DNA of 64,000 nucleotides from Ferrimonas lipolytica. GTDB taxonomy: Bacteria; Pseudomonadota; Gammaproteobacteria; Enterobacterales; Shewanellaceae. The position numbers were made by a program, and so were the translations under genes. Below are positions 1 through 8,650 of the stretch, piece after piece. The notes under the pieces were generated by a model. That model ran no database searches, had not been told where the DNA came from, and saw nothing but the letters and a program-made list of their open reading frames with translations. How positions within the stretch are numbered: the stretch's first letter is position 1; each line of letters starts with the position of its first letter. The DNA lies in contig NZ_CP051180.1 in NCBI RefSeq assembly GCF_012295575.1, forward strand, positions 310,001-374,000. The letters are read 5' to 3'.

Positions 1-511
1 CGGTTGGCTTAGCGCCGTCAGCAGCACGTAGTTGGATTAGTACCAAACCAGAATCCGTTAGGATAGCGCCTTCGGTCTTAGCTACTTCAGCTAACCATTT
101 CGGGCCTTCTGCTTTTTCTGCTTCCGCTTGTTCCGCTGCTAGCTTCTGCATCTCTTCTTGCTTAGCTTGCATTGCTGTTTGCATATCGGTTTGGAACTTT
201 TGCAGCACTTCGGTGATCTGCTCTTCGCCCATCTGAGTGTTAGCTGCCATGGTGTCTTTGATGCCTTGGCGGATCAGATCAGCGTCTAATGGCTTATCCA
301 TTTCTGCTTGTTGGGCGGTAATGGTCTCAATGTTTTGTACAACGTTTTGACCAATTGAGCTGCCGATGGCGTACGCCACTTTTTGCTCTTCAGTTTCGAA
401 CTGAATAGCGGCTGGTGCTGCTGTTGCGGCAACTTCTTCTGTTTTACCGTCCTGACAACCGGTTAGGGCAATAGCCGCAGTTAACAGGCTGACTTTAAAA
501 ATGGTTTGCAT
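1..511 (-). CDS. FKBP-type peptidyl-prolyl isomerase, FkpA/Mip-like lipoprotein (C-terminus off window)
   Basis: Only the N-terminal ~170 residues lie in the window; the gene runs off the left edge. The start is ATG at 511..509, preceded on the minus strand by a GAGGG Shine-Dalgarno. The N-terminus is a lipoprotein signal with lipobox LTGC at residues 16-19, so the product should be a lipid-anchored envelope protein. It is followed by a helical FKBP_N-like region (EEQKVAYAIGSSIGQNV) and a long Ala/Glu/Gln-rich helix, as in the dimerisation domain of FkpA/Mip proteins. The family folds periplasmic or outer-membrane proteins by prolyl isomerisation. The catalytic FKBP domain is not visible here, so the call rests on the N-terminal domain only. 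Confidence 0.75.
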   Translation of the reverse strand, partial: MQTIFKVSLLTAAIALTGCQDGKTEEVAATAAPAAIQFETEEQKVAYAIGSSIGQNVVQNIETITAQQAEMDKPLDADLIRQGIKDTMAANTQMGEEQITEVLQKFQTDMQTAMQAKQEEMQKLAAEQAEAEKAEGPKWLAEVAKTEGAILTDSGLVLIQLRAADGAKPT

Positions 512-716
512 GTGTCATTCCCTCAAAATTGGTTTTATTACTATTGGGGTCTACCTGCTTTATTGCAAGCTCTTATTGTTCGCAGTGGGGTTCGACTCAC
601 CAACTCTGCTTTAGTTCCGCTTCGCAGAAGTAAAAGTTAGCCATGTCACCTCTTGTAGTCATTAGGTGAACCCTTTACTCTGCCGAGCTTTCCTACCCCA
701 TTAAAGAGAAACGGTA

Positions 717-1265
717 ATGGCGCTAAAAGCCACAGTATTTAAAGCTCGAATTCAGCTGTCTGATATGGATCGTCATGTTTATATGGAACAGCCATTAACG
801 ATGGCACGTCATCCATCAGAAACCGACGTACGGATGATGCTGCGAGTGTTGGCTTGGAGCATGTTTGCCCATGAACGGTTAGAGTTTTCTAAAGGTTTGT
901 GTGAAGAGGACGAGCCTGAGTTATGGCAGAAGAGCTATAGCGATGAGATTGAGCTGTGGATTGAGATGGGTACCCCAGATGAAACGCGTTTGCGTAAAGC
1001 CTGTGGTAAAGCTCAACAAGTTGTTTTGTTTGCTTACGGCGATAATGCAGTTGCGGTTTGGTGGCAAAAAAACCAAGGTAAGTTTAGCAAATTGCGTAAC
1101 CTAACTGTGGTTCAGATTGATGACGCAGCGGCGGCACAAATGGCCGATATGGCTGAGCGGACTATGGATCTGGCAGTAACCATCAGCGATGGTCAAGTGA
1201 GCGTCAGCAACGACAACGGCTACTTGATGATCGATCCAATCTGGTTGCAGCGCTTCGATTCATAA
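717..1265 (+). CDS. yaeQ: YaeQ family protein
   Basis: The 182-residue product matches the YaeQ family in length and in characteristic segments such as MALKATVFKARIQLSDMDRH near the start and DNGYLMIDPIWLQR at the end. YaeQ proteins have a PD-(D/E)XK nuclease-like fold but no firmly established activity; a link to suppression of rfaH defects has been reported for enteric homologues. It stands alone, with about 200 bp of non-coding sequence on its left, and is convergent with the HIT gene on its right. The start ATG follows an AGAGAAACGG ribosome site. Family assignment is confident; function is not known. Confidence 0.9.
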   Translation: MALKATVFKARIQLSDMDRHVYMEQPLTMARHPSETDVRMMLRVLAWSMFAHERLEFSKGLCEEDEPELWQKSYSDEIELWIEMGTPDETRLRKACGKAQQVVLFAYGDNAVAVWWQKNQGKFSKLRNLTVVQIDDAAAAQMADMAERTMDLAVTISDGQVSVSNDNGYLMIDPIWLQRFDS

Positions 1266-1283
1266 GCGCTGCAGGTTTCTCGG

Positions 1284-1709
1284 TTAGGCTTGTTCGAACT
1301 CAACCAGTTGGTTTAGTCGCTGCTGCCATAGCTTGGTGATCTCTTTTAGATCTTCAATCGGATAAGGAAGTGGCGGCAATTGCCCCCAAATTGGTTTCGG
1401 CCAGCATGGGTCGTTGTGGTAGCGAGCAACGTGGTGCAGGTGTAACTGCGCCACCATGTTGCCGATCGCAGCAACATTGATCTTATCTGGGTGAACGTGC
1501 TGCTCCATCAAGGCGGCAATGGTGCAAGACTCGTGTATCAACTGTTGTTGATCAGTGTCTTCTAATTGATGGATCTCGCTAATATCTTTACGCATCGGCA
1601 CTAATAACAACCATGGGAACTGGCTATCTCGGCTTAATCGTACCTGGCATAGTGGTAAGGTACCAAGTAACACGCTGTCTGCTGCAAGGGTAGAGTTGAG
1701 TTCAAACAT
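1284..1709 (-). CDS. HIT family nucleotide-binding protein
   Basis: A 141-residue protein with the C-terminal histidine triad signature (QLHLHHVAR, about residues 88-96), the catalytic motif of HIT hydrolases that cleave nucleoside-phosphoramidate or dinucleotide bonds. The N-terminal half (PWLLLVPMRKDISEIHQL) is typical of the short HIT proteins of gammaproteobacteria. It is encoded convergently with yaeQ, with only 18 bp between the stops, and upstream of the HD-GYP regulator gene on the same strand (38 bp gap). The precise substrate cannot be inferred from sequence. Confidence 0.85.
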   Translation of the reverse strand: MFELNSTLAADSVLLGTLPLCQVRLSRDSQFPWLLLVPMRKDISEIHQLEDTDQQQLIHESCTIAALMEQHVHPDKINVAAIGNMVAQLHLHHVARYHNDPCWPKPIWGQLPPLPYPIEDLKEITKLWQQRLNQLVEFEQA

Positions 1710-1747
1710 CTTATTGTTCTTGTTCCGATTAAAAGTCTGCTCTAACG

Positions 1748-2788
1748 CTATCCTAACGCTACATTATGATCCATATGTTGCTCGCGAATTTTTATTAGTT
1801 CCGGTTCTAAAGCAATAAAAATATCGAGTAATTCCGGATCGAAATGATCGCCACGACAGTCAATCAAATGGGACATTGTTTGATCGATGCTCCAAGCTGA
1901 TTTATATGGTCGGTCTGAGGTCAGCGCATCAAACACATCACCAATGGCGACAATGCGCCCTTCAAGTGGAATCGATTCCTTCTTAATACCGTAGGGGTAG
2001 CCGCCGCCATTCCAGCGTTCGTGGTGGGTTAATGCAATTCTCGACGCCATGTGCATCAGCTCGGTGTCTAAGTTACCTAGTATATTCGCACCTAGCTCTG
2101 GGTGCTCCCGCATGATCTTCCACTCAGAATTATTTAGATCCGAGGGTTTCTTAAGGATCTGGTCTGGGATGCCTATCTTACCGATATCGTGCATCGGTGC
2201 AGCCGCGAGTAATTGGCTACAAAAGTGGTCATTAAGGCCAGCGGTACGGGCCAATAGCTCACAATATTTACTCATACGAATAACGTGGAGCCCGGTTTCG
2301 TTATCTTTGTATTCAGCGGCGCGGCCTAAGCATTGAATGATGTGTTCGCGGGTTTGCTCTAGTTCCAATGTTCGCTGTTTGACCAACGAATTGAGCAGCT
2401 GGGTTTGGTTATAGAGTTCGAGATGACAAGCCACTCGAGCTCGGACAATATCGACGTTGATGGGTTTGGTGATGTAGTCGGCTGCGCCAATCATTAACCC
2501 TTCGGTTTCGTTGTTGGAGTCCCCTAATGCAGTTACAAAGATGACTGGAATACGGCTGGTCAGTGGATTACTTTTAAGTTGTTTACATACATCAAAGCCA
2601 CTCATGCCAGGCATCATTACATCAAGCAAGATCAGATCCGGTGGTGTATTTGTCACAATTTTAAGTGCGGTCTCGCCGTTCAAGGCAACACGCAGTTGAT
2701 ATTGATTGCGCAGTGCTGCCACCAGAATATCAATGTTGGCTGGCGCATCATCGACGAGCAATATCGTAGGTTTTTGATTCTCTGTCAT
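1748..2788 (-). CDS. Response regulator with HD-GYP domain (c-di-GMP phosphodiesterase)
   Basis: Residues ~8-120 form a receiver domain with acidic pair DD (13-14), phosphoacceptor Asp56 in LLDVMMPG, and the conserved Lys in YITKP. A short helical linker follows, then an HD-GYP domain with HD at 200-201 (MHDIGKIGIPDQIL), HHE at 255-257 and GYP at 263-265 (GGGYPYGI). All metal and signature residues look intact, so it is probably an active cyclic-di-GMP phosphodiesterase of the RpfG/REC-HD-GYP type. It has no adjacent histidine kinase. It is transcribed divergently from a GGDEF protein across ~640 bp, so enzymes that make and degrade the same messenger are neighbours. Confidence 0.9.
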   Translation of the reverse strand: MTENQKPTILLVDDAPANIDILVAALRNQYQLRVALNGETALKIVTNTPPDLILLDVMMPGMSGFDVCKQLKSNPLTSRIPVIFVTALGDSNNETEGLMIGAADYITKPINVDIVRARVACHLELYNQTQLLNSLVKQRTLELEQTREHIIQCLGRAAEYKDNETGLHVIRMSKYCELLARTAGLNDHFCSQLLAAAPMHDIGKIGIPDQILKKPSDLNNSEWKIMREHPELGANILGNLDTELMHMASRIALTHHERWNGGGYPYGIKKESIPLEGRIVAIGDVFDALTSDRPYKSAWSIDQTMSHLIDCRGDHFDPELLDIFIALEPELIKIREQHMDHNVALG

Positions 2789-3428
2789 TATGTTCTAGCT
2801 GGAGTGTAATTCCCTCTAGCTCCTCTGGTGCACTGGGACCGAATACGACAATCAGTTGATGCAGTTAGGGTTATCCGTTTCATCCTTTTCGTTACCCGCC
2901 ACGCACTGCCGCGACTTACGTCAACCGAACAACATTTCCATCAGCTGCAGGCTAGGGGCCGATAATACGCATCAATAAATGTTGGCTGAATTTACTACTG
3001 CCACTATTTAACTGTAGTTCGTTATCGACGTTTATTTGATTGCCTTAGGATCAAGTCTGCTTGCCATTAGTGCTTATAATGAAATCAGGCTTCAGTATCG
3101 CGATGGCTAGTTGGCTGATGCAGCATCATTGGCACCACTATTAACTGTATCGTTATGGCATTCCTTGATAGAACGACTCGCAACGGGCTCAAGCAAGTGT
3201 TTTATCGCTGGCACTAAGTAAATAAAAAACATAATATTATTTATAATTTAGTTAACTAAGTTGGTTGCATTGGTGTAGTTAACGTGGTTTTACTCAGCCT
3301 GTTGGGATAACAGTTGATGGATAAATTACTGCGATTACTGGTAACCATTGCTAGCAATGGTGATAAGAGACAATGATGTTGTTGCAAGGCTCTAATGATT
3401 CAGGGTCATTGCTGAGGTAAGAATTTTG
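2789..3428. other. Divergent intergenic region between HD-GYP and GGDEF genes
   Basis: About 640 bp with no convincing gene. It must hold the promoters of both flanking c-di-GMP genes, but I cannot assign hexamers confidently. An AT-rich tract lies at about 3220-3270, and a perfect 18-bp palindrome at 3344-3361 is listed separately. A 19-codon ATG-initiated open frame at 3317-3376 overlaps the palindrome; it lacks a good ribosome site and is not called. Confidence 0.5.
3344..3361. promoter_or_regulatory. 18-bp perfect palindrome upstream of GGDEF gene
   Basis: ACCATTGC-TA-GCAATGGT is a perfect inverted repeat ending about 67 bp before the GGDEF start codon. It could be an operator or a stem-loop in the 5' leader. 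There is no T-tract after it, so it is not a terminator. Assignment as regulatory is inference from symmetry and position. Confidence 0.35.
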
Positions 3429-5018
3429 ATGCTTCGAAGATTACGCTCAGTACTTAGTGAACCACTGGTTATCGGAGCCATTGTTTTTGCTGTTATTTTT
3501 AATAGTAGTCTCTACTTTACTAAGCTCGAGTTTGCCAGCCGAACTAAAGCGAGTGTAGAGACCCTGATCAGCTCGTTATTAAAAACGACCGAAGAAGCAC
3601 TGCACATCTGGATAAGCAGCGAACAGTCGACCCTAACCAATCTGGTTGATTACTATGCCCCGTTGCGAGAGGCTATCGTTCAGATGGGGCCCAACCGCGA
3701 TAATCTACAGACGCTACAGCAACATCCACTGCAACAGCAATTGCGCAATGACCTGAGTAAACTGCTCCAGAATAAGCACTATCCAGCTTACTACCTGTTA
3801 GCAGATGACTTTAGCATTGTTGCGGCCTCCACTGATCCACTACTCAAAAAAACGACACTTAAGCCACTGCTTGAGAGTCCGATCTCACAACGCCATCTGC
3901 TCGCCGGTAATATTACTGTACTTAACGATCTTCACTATCCAGATGGAATACGTAGATCGGAGTTGTATATTGCACAGGCGCTGTTTAACCCTGACGAGCA
4001 AGTTTCCGGCTACATTGTGTTTCAGCTTAATCCAGCATTGCAGTTCAGTAAGATGCTGCACCTAGGGCGGTTTGGTCAGTCTGGTGAAACCTACGCCTTT
4101 AACTACAGCGGTGAGATGTTGTCGCAAAGCCGCTTTGCTACGGTGGCTAAGTTGGCGGAGCAGCAAGGTATTCAGATTGGCTTAGCGCGTCAACGAACAG
4201 ATGGTGAAATGGTTAGAACGCTTCCATTAGCATCGATTCAGTCGGGTTTGTTCGTTGGCACTAATATCGACGGTTATCTGGACTACCGTAACCAAATAGT
4301 GGTCGGCAGCTGGCGCTGGATTGAAGAGCTTGATCTCGGCCTTATCACAGAGATTAATGCTGAAGAGGCTTATCAAAATTTTGATAAAACGAGTTGGGCA
4401 ATAAGTCTTAGTCAGTGGATTACCAATATATTGTTGCTCACCATTACCATACTAAATTGGTTGAGACAGGCTCAGATAGAGCGTTTTACGCTGATAGATC
4501 CGTTAACGGAGATTGGTAACCGCAAGCACCTTGATGCAGAGTTAGCGCGGATCCTTGAAGACGTGAAGCGCAGCAAGTTGGCAGCAACGGTTATGATGCT
4601 CGATATCGATAAGTTCAAACCCTATAACGATGAGTATGGCCACCTCAAAGGCGATAAAGCGCTAAAGCTTATTGCCGCTGCGCTGGAAGTGGCTGTGCCT
4701 CGGAGCACCGATGTTGTAACTCGCTATGGCGGCGAGGAGTTTTGTGTGGTGTTGCCCTATACCGATGCAGAGCATGCCAAGGTGGTTGCCGATAAGATAT
4801 TGAGTGAGGTTGTCGCGCTCAATATTACCCCAAGTTCTAAGGCTCACCATAGTGCACTGTCGATGAGCATTGGCTATTACTGCTGCGAGCCTCACGACGA
4901 ATTGGAACCATTAATGTGCATTGAAAACGCGGATAAGGCGTTGTACCAAGCGAAGGCGCAGCGAGGAAATGTTGCGGTAAGATTCGGCACCGCGGAGCTA
5001 AAGCTCGCACGGGCTTAG
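3429..5018 (+). CDS. Membrane-anchored diguanylate cyclase (periplasmic sensor + GGDEF)
   Basis: Start taken as ATG 3429 behind GAGGTAAG; an in-frame TTG lies one codon upstream. Residues ~12-32 are a transmembrane helix, followed by a ~290-residue periplasmic region resembling a dCache-type sensor (SELYIAQALFNPDEQVSGYIVFQ, shown in part). A second membrane segment (ITNILLLTITILNWL) precedes a C-terminal GGDEF domain with GGEEF at about residue 434. The inhibitory I-site RSTD lies five residues upstream of GGEEF, so both catalysis and product inhibition appear preserved. The protein should synthesise cyclic-di-GMP in response to an extracytoplasmic ligand. It is divergent from the HD-GYP phosphodiesterase gene and ends at a bidirectional terminator shared with deaD. 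Confidence 0.9.
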   Translation: MLRRLRSVLSEPLVIGAIVFAVIFNSSLYFTKLEFASRTKASVETLISSLLKTTEEALHIWISSEQSTLTNLVDYYAPLREAIVQMGPNRDNLQTLQQHPLQQQLRNDLSKLLQNKHYPAYYLLADDFSIVAASTDPLLKKTTLKPLLESPISQRHLLAGNITVLNDLHYPDGIRRSELYIAQALFNPDEQVSGYIVFQLNPALQFSKMLHLGRFGQSGETYAFNYSGEMLSQSRFATVAKLAEQQGIQIGLARQRTDGEMVRTLPLASIQSGLFVGTNIDGYLDYRNQIVVGSWRWIEELDLGLITEINAEEAYQNFDKTSWAISLSQWITNILLLTITILNWLRQAQIERFTLIDPLTEIGNRKHLDAELARILEDVKRSKLAATVMMLDIDKFKPYNDEYGHLKGDKALKLIAAALEVAVPRSTDVVTRYGGEEFCVVLPYTDAEHAKVVADKILSEVVALNITPSSKAHHSALSMSIGYYCCEPHDELEPLMCIENADKALYQAKAQRGNVAVRFGTAELKLARA

Positions 5019-5071
5019 TTGCCAAGTTACGCAGTCGCTGCGACATACCTGTTAGCGCAAAATGCAAATAC

Positions 5072-5101
5072 AAAAAACCGGCCACTAGGGCCGGTTTTTT
5101 T
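5072..5101. terminator. Bidirectional Rho-independent terminator between GGDEF gene and deaD
   Basis: A GC-rich stem (AAAACCGGCC ... GGCCGGTTTT) flanked by A-run and T-run, located between two convergent genes. It can end transcription from both sides. Confidence 0.9.
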
Positions 5102-5122
5102 AGTTGGTGTACTCAGTAATAA

Positions 5123-7027
5123 TTACTGGTTACCAAAGTTCTCGTCACGACGTGGACGACGATCGCCACGTGGAGCAGAGCTACGGTCGCCGCGTGGAGC
5201 GCTATCACGACGCTGGCCACGATGACCTTCGCCGCCACGACCACCTTCGCTGCGGCCGCCTTCACGGTTACCGCGGTAGCCGCCACCGTCACGACGTTGA
5301 CCGCCTTCACGGCCGCCTTCGCGGTTGCCACGGAAACCGCCACCGTCACGGCCGCCTTCACGGCGAGGACGCGGTGGGATTACTTCAGAAGTACGTTCCG
5401 CTTCCAATGGACGGTTGCGAATGTTGATCTTCTTCAGCTTAACCAGAGTCTCGTTAGGCATATCTTTCGGCAACTGCACCAGGGTGTGGGCATCTTGCAG
5501 GCGGATTTGACCAATCAAGCCGCTGTCCAGAGACAGTTCGTTCGCGATAGCGCCAACGATATCTTTAACCTGAGTGCCGTGCTCGCGACCCACTTCCAGA
5601 CGGAAGGTATCGAATTCAACGTTAGCACGACGTGGACCACGCTCACGGCGTTCGCCACGCTCACCACGGTCGTTGCGCTCACCACGGTCACGCTCGAAAC
5701 GAGGCGCAGGATCAGCTTGTGGTGCCAGAGGCTTGTTACGTTGACGTTGGAACAGCAAGGCTGCAGCCAATTGCTCAACAGTCAACTCTTGCTCTTCCAC
5801 CATGGTAGAGATAACTTTCTGCATCTCTTCCAAGTTGGTACCAGCAACACACTCAGCCAGCTCAACGCTCAGCTTAGCGGTACGGTGCTTACCCAGCTCT
5901 TCAGCTGAAGGCAGGTCCATCATCTCGATAGTGCCAGCAGTCTGACGCTCGTAGAAGCGCAACTGACGCAGTTCACGTGGACGAGCAAACAGGATTGCAG
6001 TACCGCTACGGCCAGCACGACCAGTACGGCCAATACGGTGTACGTAAGATTCTGAATCCATTGGTAGATCGTAGTTCAACACGTGAGTAATACGTGGAAC
6101 GTCCAGACCGCGAGCAACAACGTCGGTTGCGATCAGGATGGAGATCTTACCTTTGTGCAGCTGAGCAACAGTGTGCTCACGTTGCTGCTGGCTCATGTCA
6201 CCGTTTAACGCTGCAGCTTTAAAGCCCAGAGTATTCAGGTGGTTAGCCAGTTCCATGGTGTCGTTACGAGTACGTACGAACACGATCATGGCATCGTAAT
6301 CTAAGGTTTCAGCAAGACGCTCGAGAGCGGTAGTCTTGTTTAGGCCGGAAACCTTCCATGCCTTCTGAACGATGTTAGATTTTTGAGCTTTATCAGCAGC
6401 GATCTTAACGTGCTTCGGATCTTTCAAGAAGCGCTCGGCGATACGACGGATCTGGTTAGGCATGGTTGCAGAGAACAACGCCATTTGAGTCTGCTCAGGC
6501 AGGTGCTCAAGGATCCACTCGATATCTTCTAAGAAACCCATGTTCAGCATTTCATCAGCTTCATCCAATACACAGCACTGGATAGAATCTAACTTGAGGC
6601 TACCGCGACGGATGTGATCCATCAAACGGCCAGGGGTAGCAACTACTACCTGAGAGCCACGCTCTAGGTCACGCAGCTGAGGTGCGTATGGTTGACCACC
6701 GTAAAGGGTAGTAACACGCAGACCCTTGATGTTTACCGCGAACTCTTCCAGTGCAGTTGCAACCTGGATAGCCAATTCACGAGTAGGGGCCAGTACTAAC
6801 ATTTGTGAAGCGCGCTGACGTGGGTCAATTCCGGCTAGAGCAGGCAGACCAAAGGCAGCGGTTTTACCGGTACCAGTTTGGGCTTCGCCCAAGATGTCGT
6901 TACCTTCCAACATGAATGGAATGGATTGTGCCTGAATCGGAGTAGGGCTAGTGAAACCCATAGACGTTACGGCACTCAGCAGCGCTTCGGGTAAACCGAG
7001 GCTGGAAAAATCACAGCTATTAGACAT
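5123..7027 (-). CDS. deaD: DEAD-box ATP-dependent RNA helicase DeaD/CsdA
   Basis: A 634-residue RNA helicase with the full motif set: Q-motif region (FTSPTPIQAQSIPFML), Walker A AQTGTGKT, DEAD box (VLDEADEML), SAT motif (LFSATMP) and motif VI HRIGRTGRAGR. After the helicase core come a dimerisation region and a DbpA-type RNA-binding domain (~residues 475-550), then an RGG/DR-rich tail from about 560 to the end. DeaD remodels structured RNA in ribosome biogenesis and mRNA decay, especially in the cold. The low-complexity tail creates several false overlapping frames on the opposite strand. A promoter and ~145-nt leader lie upstream (7028-7205), in line with post-transcriptional control of deaD in relatives. 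Confidence 0.97.
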   Translation of the reverse strand: MSNSCDFSSLGLPEALLSAVTSMGFTSPTPIQAQSIPFMLEGNDILGEAQTGTGKTAAFGLPALAGIDPRQRASQMLVLAPTRELAIQVATALEEFAVNIKGLRVTTLYGGQPYAPQLRDLERGSQVVVATPGRLMDHIRRGSLKLDSIQCCVLDEADEMLNMGFLEDIEWILEHLPEQTQMALFSATMPNQIRRIAERFLKDPKHVKIAADKAQKSNIVQKAWKVSGLNKTTALERLAETLDYDAMIVFVRTRNDTMELANHLNTLGFKAAALNGDMSQQQREHTVAQLHKGKISILIATDVVARGLDVPRITHVLNYDLPMDSESYVHRIGRTGRAGRSGTAILFARPRELRQLRFYERQTAGTIEMMDLPSAEELGKHRTAKLSVELAECVAGTNLEEMQKVISTMVEEQELTVEQLAAALLFQRQRNKPLAPQADPAPRFERDRGERNDRGERGERRERGPRRANVEFDTFRLEVGREHGTQVKDIVGAIANELSLDSGLIGQIRLQDAHTLVQLPKDMPNETLVKLKKINIRNRPLEAERTSEVIPPRPRREGGRDGGGFRGNREGGREGGQRRDGGGYRGNREGGRSEGGRGGEGHRGQRRDSAPRGDRSSAPRGDRRPRRDENFGNQ

Positions 7028-7177
7028 TAAAATGCTCTATATAAAGGCAGATGGGGGATCTGCAAGATGATAAAGAGGTGCAAGCCCAGCGACGGTCCCA
7101 TAAAAACACGCTGTCTTCTGGCGCTAAACACCCCAAGTAACCAAGTGAAGGTGAGATACCCTGACTTGAGGGCGCGA

Positions 7178-7205
7178 ACTATACAGGATTTAAATAGAAA
7201 CACAA
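7178..7205 (-). promoter_or_regulatory. Sigma-70 promoter of deaD
   Basis: On the minus strand, -35 TTGTGT (7205-7200), 16-bp spacer and -10 TATAGT (7183-7178), followed by a G/C-rich discriminator (TCGCGCCC). Predicted start is near 7171, leaving a leader of ~145 nt before the deaD ATG. The GC-rich discriminator is typical of stringently controlled promoters. Confidence 0.55.
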
Positions 7206-7294
7206 GTGTTTTGTTGAATAACTGAACAGATGTTAACGGGCTCGAATGGAACTCAATTTGCTTGAACCCGTTAGTATGACTAATGCCGCTATCG

Positions 7295-7915
7295 CTAAAG
7301 GGCGGCTAGTTCTTTATTGAGCGACGATTGTGCTGCCGGGCGGGCAGTGAGGCGTGCTCGGTAGGCTTCAGCGCGGTCACTAAGCTCCAGTTCAAAGCGT
7401 TGGGCCCAGTTAAGGGTTTGCGCCAGTAAAATATCAGCCACGGTAAACTGCTCACCTATTAAGTAGCCCTCGACTGGGATCTCCTGCTCTACCTCGGCCA
7501 ATATCTTGGCAAACTCCCATTTGGCGGTTGCTACAACTGCGGTAACTCGTTGCTCTTGGGGCAGGGCAAATTTATGTTTCCCCATGGTCCAAAGTGGTTG
7601 CTCGATTTCGCAGATGATCAACTGAAGCCACTGGAGATGACGTGCTGATTCGATACTGCCCGGTTGTGGTAGCAGTTTATGGTTGCCATATTTCTCTGCC
7701 AGAAACAGGCATGTAGCAGCGGACTCAGTAAGAATAAAGCCATCGATATCAATGGTAGGCACCTTCTTGCGAGGATTGAGTTGGCTGTAGGCCTCGCTGC
7801 GATGCTCCGCTGTGCCTAAGTTTACCAGTTGATAGGCCCATTCAACGCCAAGCTCTTCGAGAGTCCATGATACTCGCCATGAGCGGGTGCGTGGAAAACC
7901 GTGTAGTGTGATCAT
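7295..7915 (-). CDS. Glutathione S-transferase family protein
   Basis: A 206-residue two-domain GST. The N-terminal thioredoxin-like domain (~1-80) has the G-site pattern with KVPTI (cis-Pro) and the glutathione-contacting ESAAT. The all-helical C-terminal domain has the N-capping/hydrophobic-staple segment FTVADILLAQTLNW. SD AAGGACG lies just before the ATG. Likely conjugates or reduces small electrophiles with glutathione; the subclass is not decided. It is monocistronic and divergent from the ProX-like gene. Confidence 0.88.
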   Translation of the reverse strand: MITLHGFPRTRSWRVSWTLEELGVEWAYQLVNLGTAEHRSEAYSQLNPRKKVPTIDIDGFILTESAATCLFLAEKYGNHKLLPQPGSIESARHLQWLQLIICEIEQPLWTMGKHKFALPQEQRVTAVVATAKWEFAKILAEVEQEIPVEGYLIGEQFTVADILLAQTLNWAQRFELELSDRAEAYRARLTARPAAQSSLNKELAAL

Positions 7916-8022
7916 ATTACGTCCTTGTCGTTAATCTGATGGCCTATGGTATGGTGCGCTGATATCGCCCCAAAGCCACTATGTTGCTCGGGTATCCATT
8001 TTTCCAGTGTTATTTCGCCGTT

Positions 8023-8541
8023 ATGTCTTTGCCTAAATCCAAATTTGACCCTTTGTCTCTTAAAGAACTGCTGCGCCGATTAGATATCGATTTCAGCCAA
8101 TACCAACATCCACCATTAGCGACTTGCTGTGATGCCGATGCCCTTGGCCTTATTCGCTCCGGTTTGCGTACTAAAAACCTATTCTTGCGTAACGATAACG
8201 GTAAGCGTCATTTCTTGTTAGTCACGTCGCCGCAAAGCAGTGTTGATCTGCGCCGTTTATCGAAACAGATGGGAGTTTCACGATTGGGCTTCGCCTCGGC
8301 GGCGAGACTCGATAAATACCTAGGAATTAAGCCCGGGCATGTGTCGCTGTTGGCGTTGGGCAATGATGCGGCTGCCGAGGTTGAGTTGTGGCTTGATGAT
8401 TCACTGTGGTGCGGTGAGGCGCTGCAGTGCCACCCGTTAGATAACCAACAGACTTGGGCTATCGCGGCCTTGGGCATCGAAAAACTGCTCGCCCATTGGC
8501 AACGACCGTGGCAAGTGATTGAGGTGCCCATAAACGATTAA
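8023..8541 (+). CDS. ProX-like prolyl-tRNA editing (YbaK/aa-tRNA deacylase) protein
   Basis: A 172-residue product beginning at MSLPKSKFDP; an upstream in-frame ATG at 7981 would add 14 residues not expected in the family, so the internal start is preferred although neither has a clear SD. The protein has the YbaK/ProRS-editing fold pattern: an early YQHPPL segment, KNLFLRNDNGKRHFLLV, and GHVSLLALGND near the C-terminus. Members (PrdX/ProXp) act in trans to hydrolyse mischarged Ala- or Cys-tRNA(Pro), complementing ProRS proofreading. Substrate within the family cannot be fixed from sequence. Confidence 0.85.
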   Translation: MSLPKSKFDPLSLKELLRRLDIDFSQYQHPPLATCCDADALGLIRSGLRTKNLFLRNDNGKRHFLLVTSPQSSVDLRRLSKQMGVSRLGFASAARLDKYLGIKPGHVSLLALGNDAAAEVELWLDDSLWCGEALQCHPLDNQQTWAIAALGIEKLLAHWQRPWQVIEVPIND

Positions 8542-8650
8542 TAGCATTGGCCTCACTCTGTTAGCCAGCTCTGCCTTCCGATAGCTTGTAACCAAGTCAA
8601 CCAGCTTGGTTATTGGTAGAGATGACGCGATCTTTACCAGGCGCTTAAAT

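Noticed and set aside
3317-3376. 19-codon frame MDKLLRLLVTIASNGDKRQ before the GGDEF gene
   Set aside because: No good SD, and it runs through an 18-bp palindrome; likely chance or leader structure.
5222-5908. Long open frame opposite the deaD C-terminus
   Set aside because: It is the antisense of the RGG-rich and neighbouring DeaD coding region, giving an Ala/Thr-rich low-complexity protein with no family features.
7220-7275. AACGGGTTC ... GAGCCCGTT inverted repeat near the GST and deaD genes
   Set aside because: Long loop and no T-run; not supported as a terminator or operator.
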